Assembly: GCF_009834125.1 (NCBI RefSeq)
Contig: NZ_CP047146.1
Location: 981,001-1,045,000, forward strand
Length of the DNA stretch: 64,000 nt
Origin: Streptomyces sp. GS7
Lineage (GTDB): Bacteria; Actinomycetota; Actinomycetes; Streptomycetales; Streptomycetaceae
Direction of reading: 5' to 3'
Shown here piece by piece: positions 63,611-64,000 of the stretch (positions within the stretch are counted from its first letter, which is position 1; each line of letters starts with the position of its first letter). The notes under the pieces were generated by a model, which saw nothing but the letters and a program-made list of their open reading frames with translations, made no database searches and was not told the DNA's origin. The translations under genes were made by a program, and so were the position numbers.

Positions 63611-63804
63611 TTGAGAACTCAACAGCGTGCCAAAAGTCAACGCCAGATATGTTGATACCCCGTCTCCATCATGGAGATGAGGTTCCTTTGAAAGTCCTTC
63701 CAATTTTTTTGGGAGGCGCACACAGCGAGGACGCTGTGAACGACTGGGACTATTCCTCCTGGTTGTTCCGCTCAACGCGAGTGTCACCGGATTACCGGTA
63801 AACA
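63611..63804 (+). other. rrn leader with antitermination and processing sites
   Basis: TTGAGAACTCAACAGCGTGC (63611-63630) resembles actinobacterial rrn leader antitermination elements. Hairpins (CTCCATCATGGAG near 63664, and CCTTCCAA with TTGGGAGG at 63696-63716 around a T-run) are likely RNase III processing structures, followed by AGCGAGGACGCT hairpin. Confidence 0.65.
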
Positions 63805-64000
63805 TTCACGGAGAGTTTGATCCTGGCTCAGGACGAACGCTGGCGGCGTGCTTAACACATGCAAGTCGAACGATGAACCGGTTTCGGCCGGGGATTAGTG
63901 GCGAACGGGTGAGTAACACGTGGGCAATCTGCCCTTCACTCTGGGACAAGCCCTGGAAACGGGGTCTAATACCGGATATGACACACGGAGGCATCTCCTG
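63805..64000 (+). rRNA. rrs: 16S ribosomal RNA, 5' part
   Basis: Starts TTCACGGAGAGTTTGATCCTG and continues with the universal GGACGAACGCTGGCGGCGTG, GGCGAACGGGTGAGTAACAC and a Streptomyces-type V1-V2 region (GATGAACCGGTTTCGGCC). Truncated by the window edge. Confidence 0.98.

Overview
The window is a piece of a Streptomyces chromosome. Support for this: very high GC with GC-rich third positions, frequent GTG/TTG starts, a WhiB regulator, Streptomyces-type tandem rrn promoters and a 16S rRNA start at the right edge. Gene order matches the S. coelicolor SCO3064-to-SCO3020 neighbourhood as I remember it (draRK, purKE, ugd, acyl-CoA dehydrogenase, LCP genes, F420 genes, whiB, manB/manA, ahcY, rrn).

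Layout. 1-3.2 kb: 3' part of an LAKTG sortase substrate, a 58-aa secreted peptide and a POT peptide transporter. 3.7-9.9 kb: DraR/DraK two-component system, a GtrA protein, a chagasin-like protein, and the coupled purK-purE-dipeptidase operon. 9.9-13.2 kb: an inverted pair of about 185-bp structured repeats, UDP-glucose dehydrogenase and an acyl-CoA dehydrogenase. 13.18-24.81 kb: an 11.63-kb integrated element in the 3' end of the dehydrogenase gene. 24.9-37 kb: cell-envelope genes, including four LytR-CpsA-Psr (LCP) ligases, glycosyltransferase, VanZ-like, TIGR03089 and a peptidoglycan-recognition amidase. 37.2-42.5 kb: nucleotidyltransferase, AlkA-like glycosylase, F420 genes fbiB/fbiA and cysteine dioxygenase with a cysteine-rich upstream ORF. 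43.3-55.9 kb: whiB, a very large glycosyltransferase and partner, metallopeptidase-like protein, DUF3499, manB-Trm112-SIS-manA, and a cation diffusion facilitator. 56-63.1 kb: fructose-type PTS permease, ahcY, unknown gene, RDD and SpoIIM-like membrane pair. 63.1-64 kb: rrn promoters and 16S start.

The most unusual part is the element. It has a tyrosine integrase, an excisionase-like gene, small DNA-binding proteins, a probable scaffolding protein, a major capsid protein, a BRCT-Lsr2 protein and a DUF3987-type ATPase. It has no terminase, portal, tail, lysis or conjugation gene, so it looks like a capsid-carrying phage satellite. It restores the last 20 codons of the host dehydrogenase, including the catalytic Glu codon, with only silent differences from the displaced original. 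Downstream of the capsid gene lies a duplicated three-hairpin module whose stems co-vary. A minus-strand cassette carries a basic 36-aa peptide directly upstream of a protein-isoaspartate-methyltransferase-like enzyme, which resembles a two-gene aspartimide RiPP (imiditide-like) locus.

The core genes fit a theme of envelope building and sporulation. ManC/ManB/ManA supply mannose-type sugar nucleotides, Ugd supplies UDP-glucuronate, LCP enzymes attach polymers to peptidoglycan, and WhiB controls septation of aerial hyphae. Several Streptomyces GC-rich dispersed repeats also appear to have entered coding sequences (PurE N-terminus, PurK and FbiA insertions, Trm112 tail).
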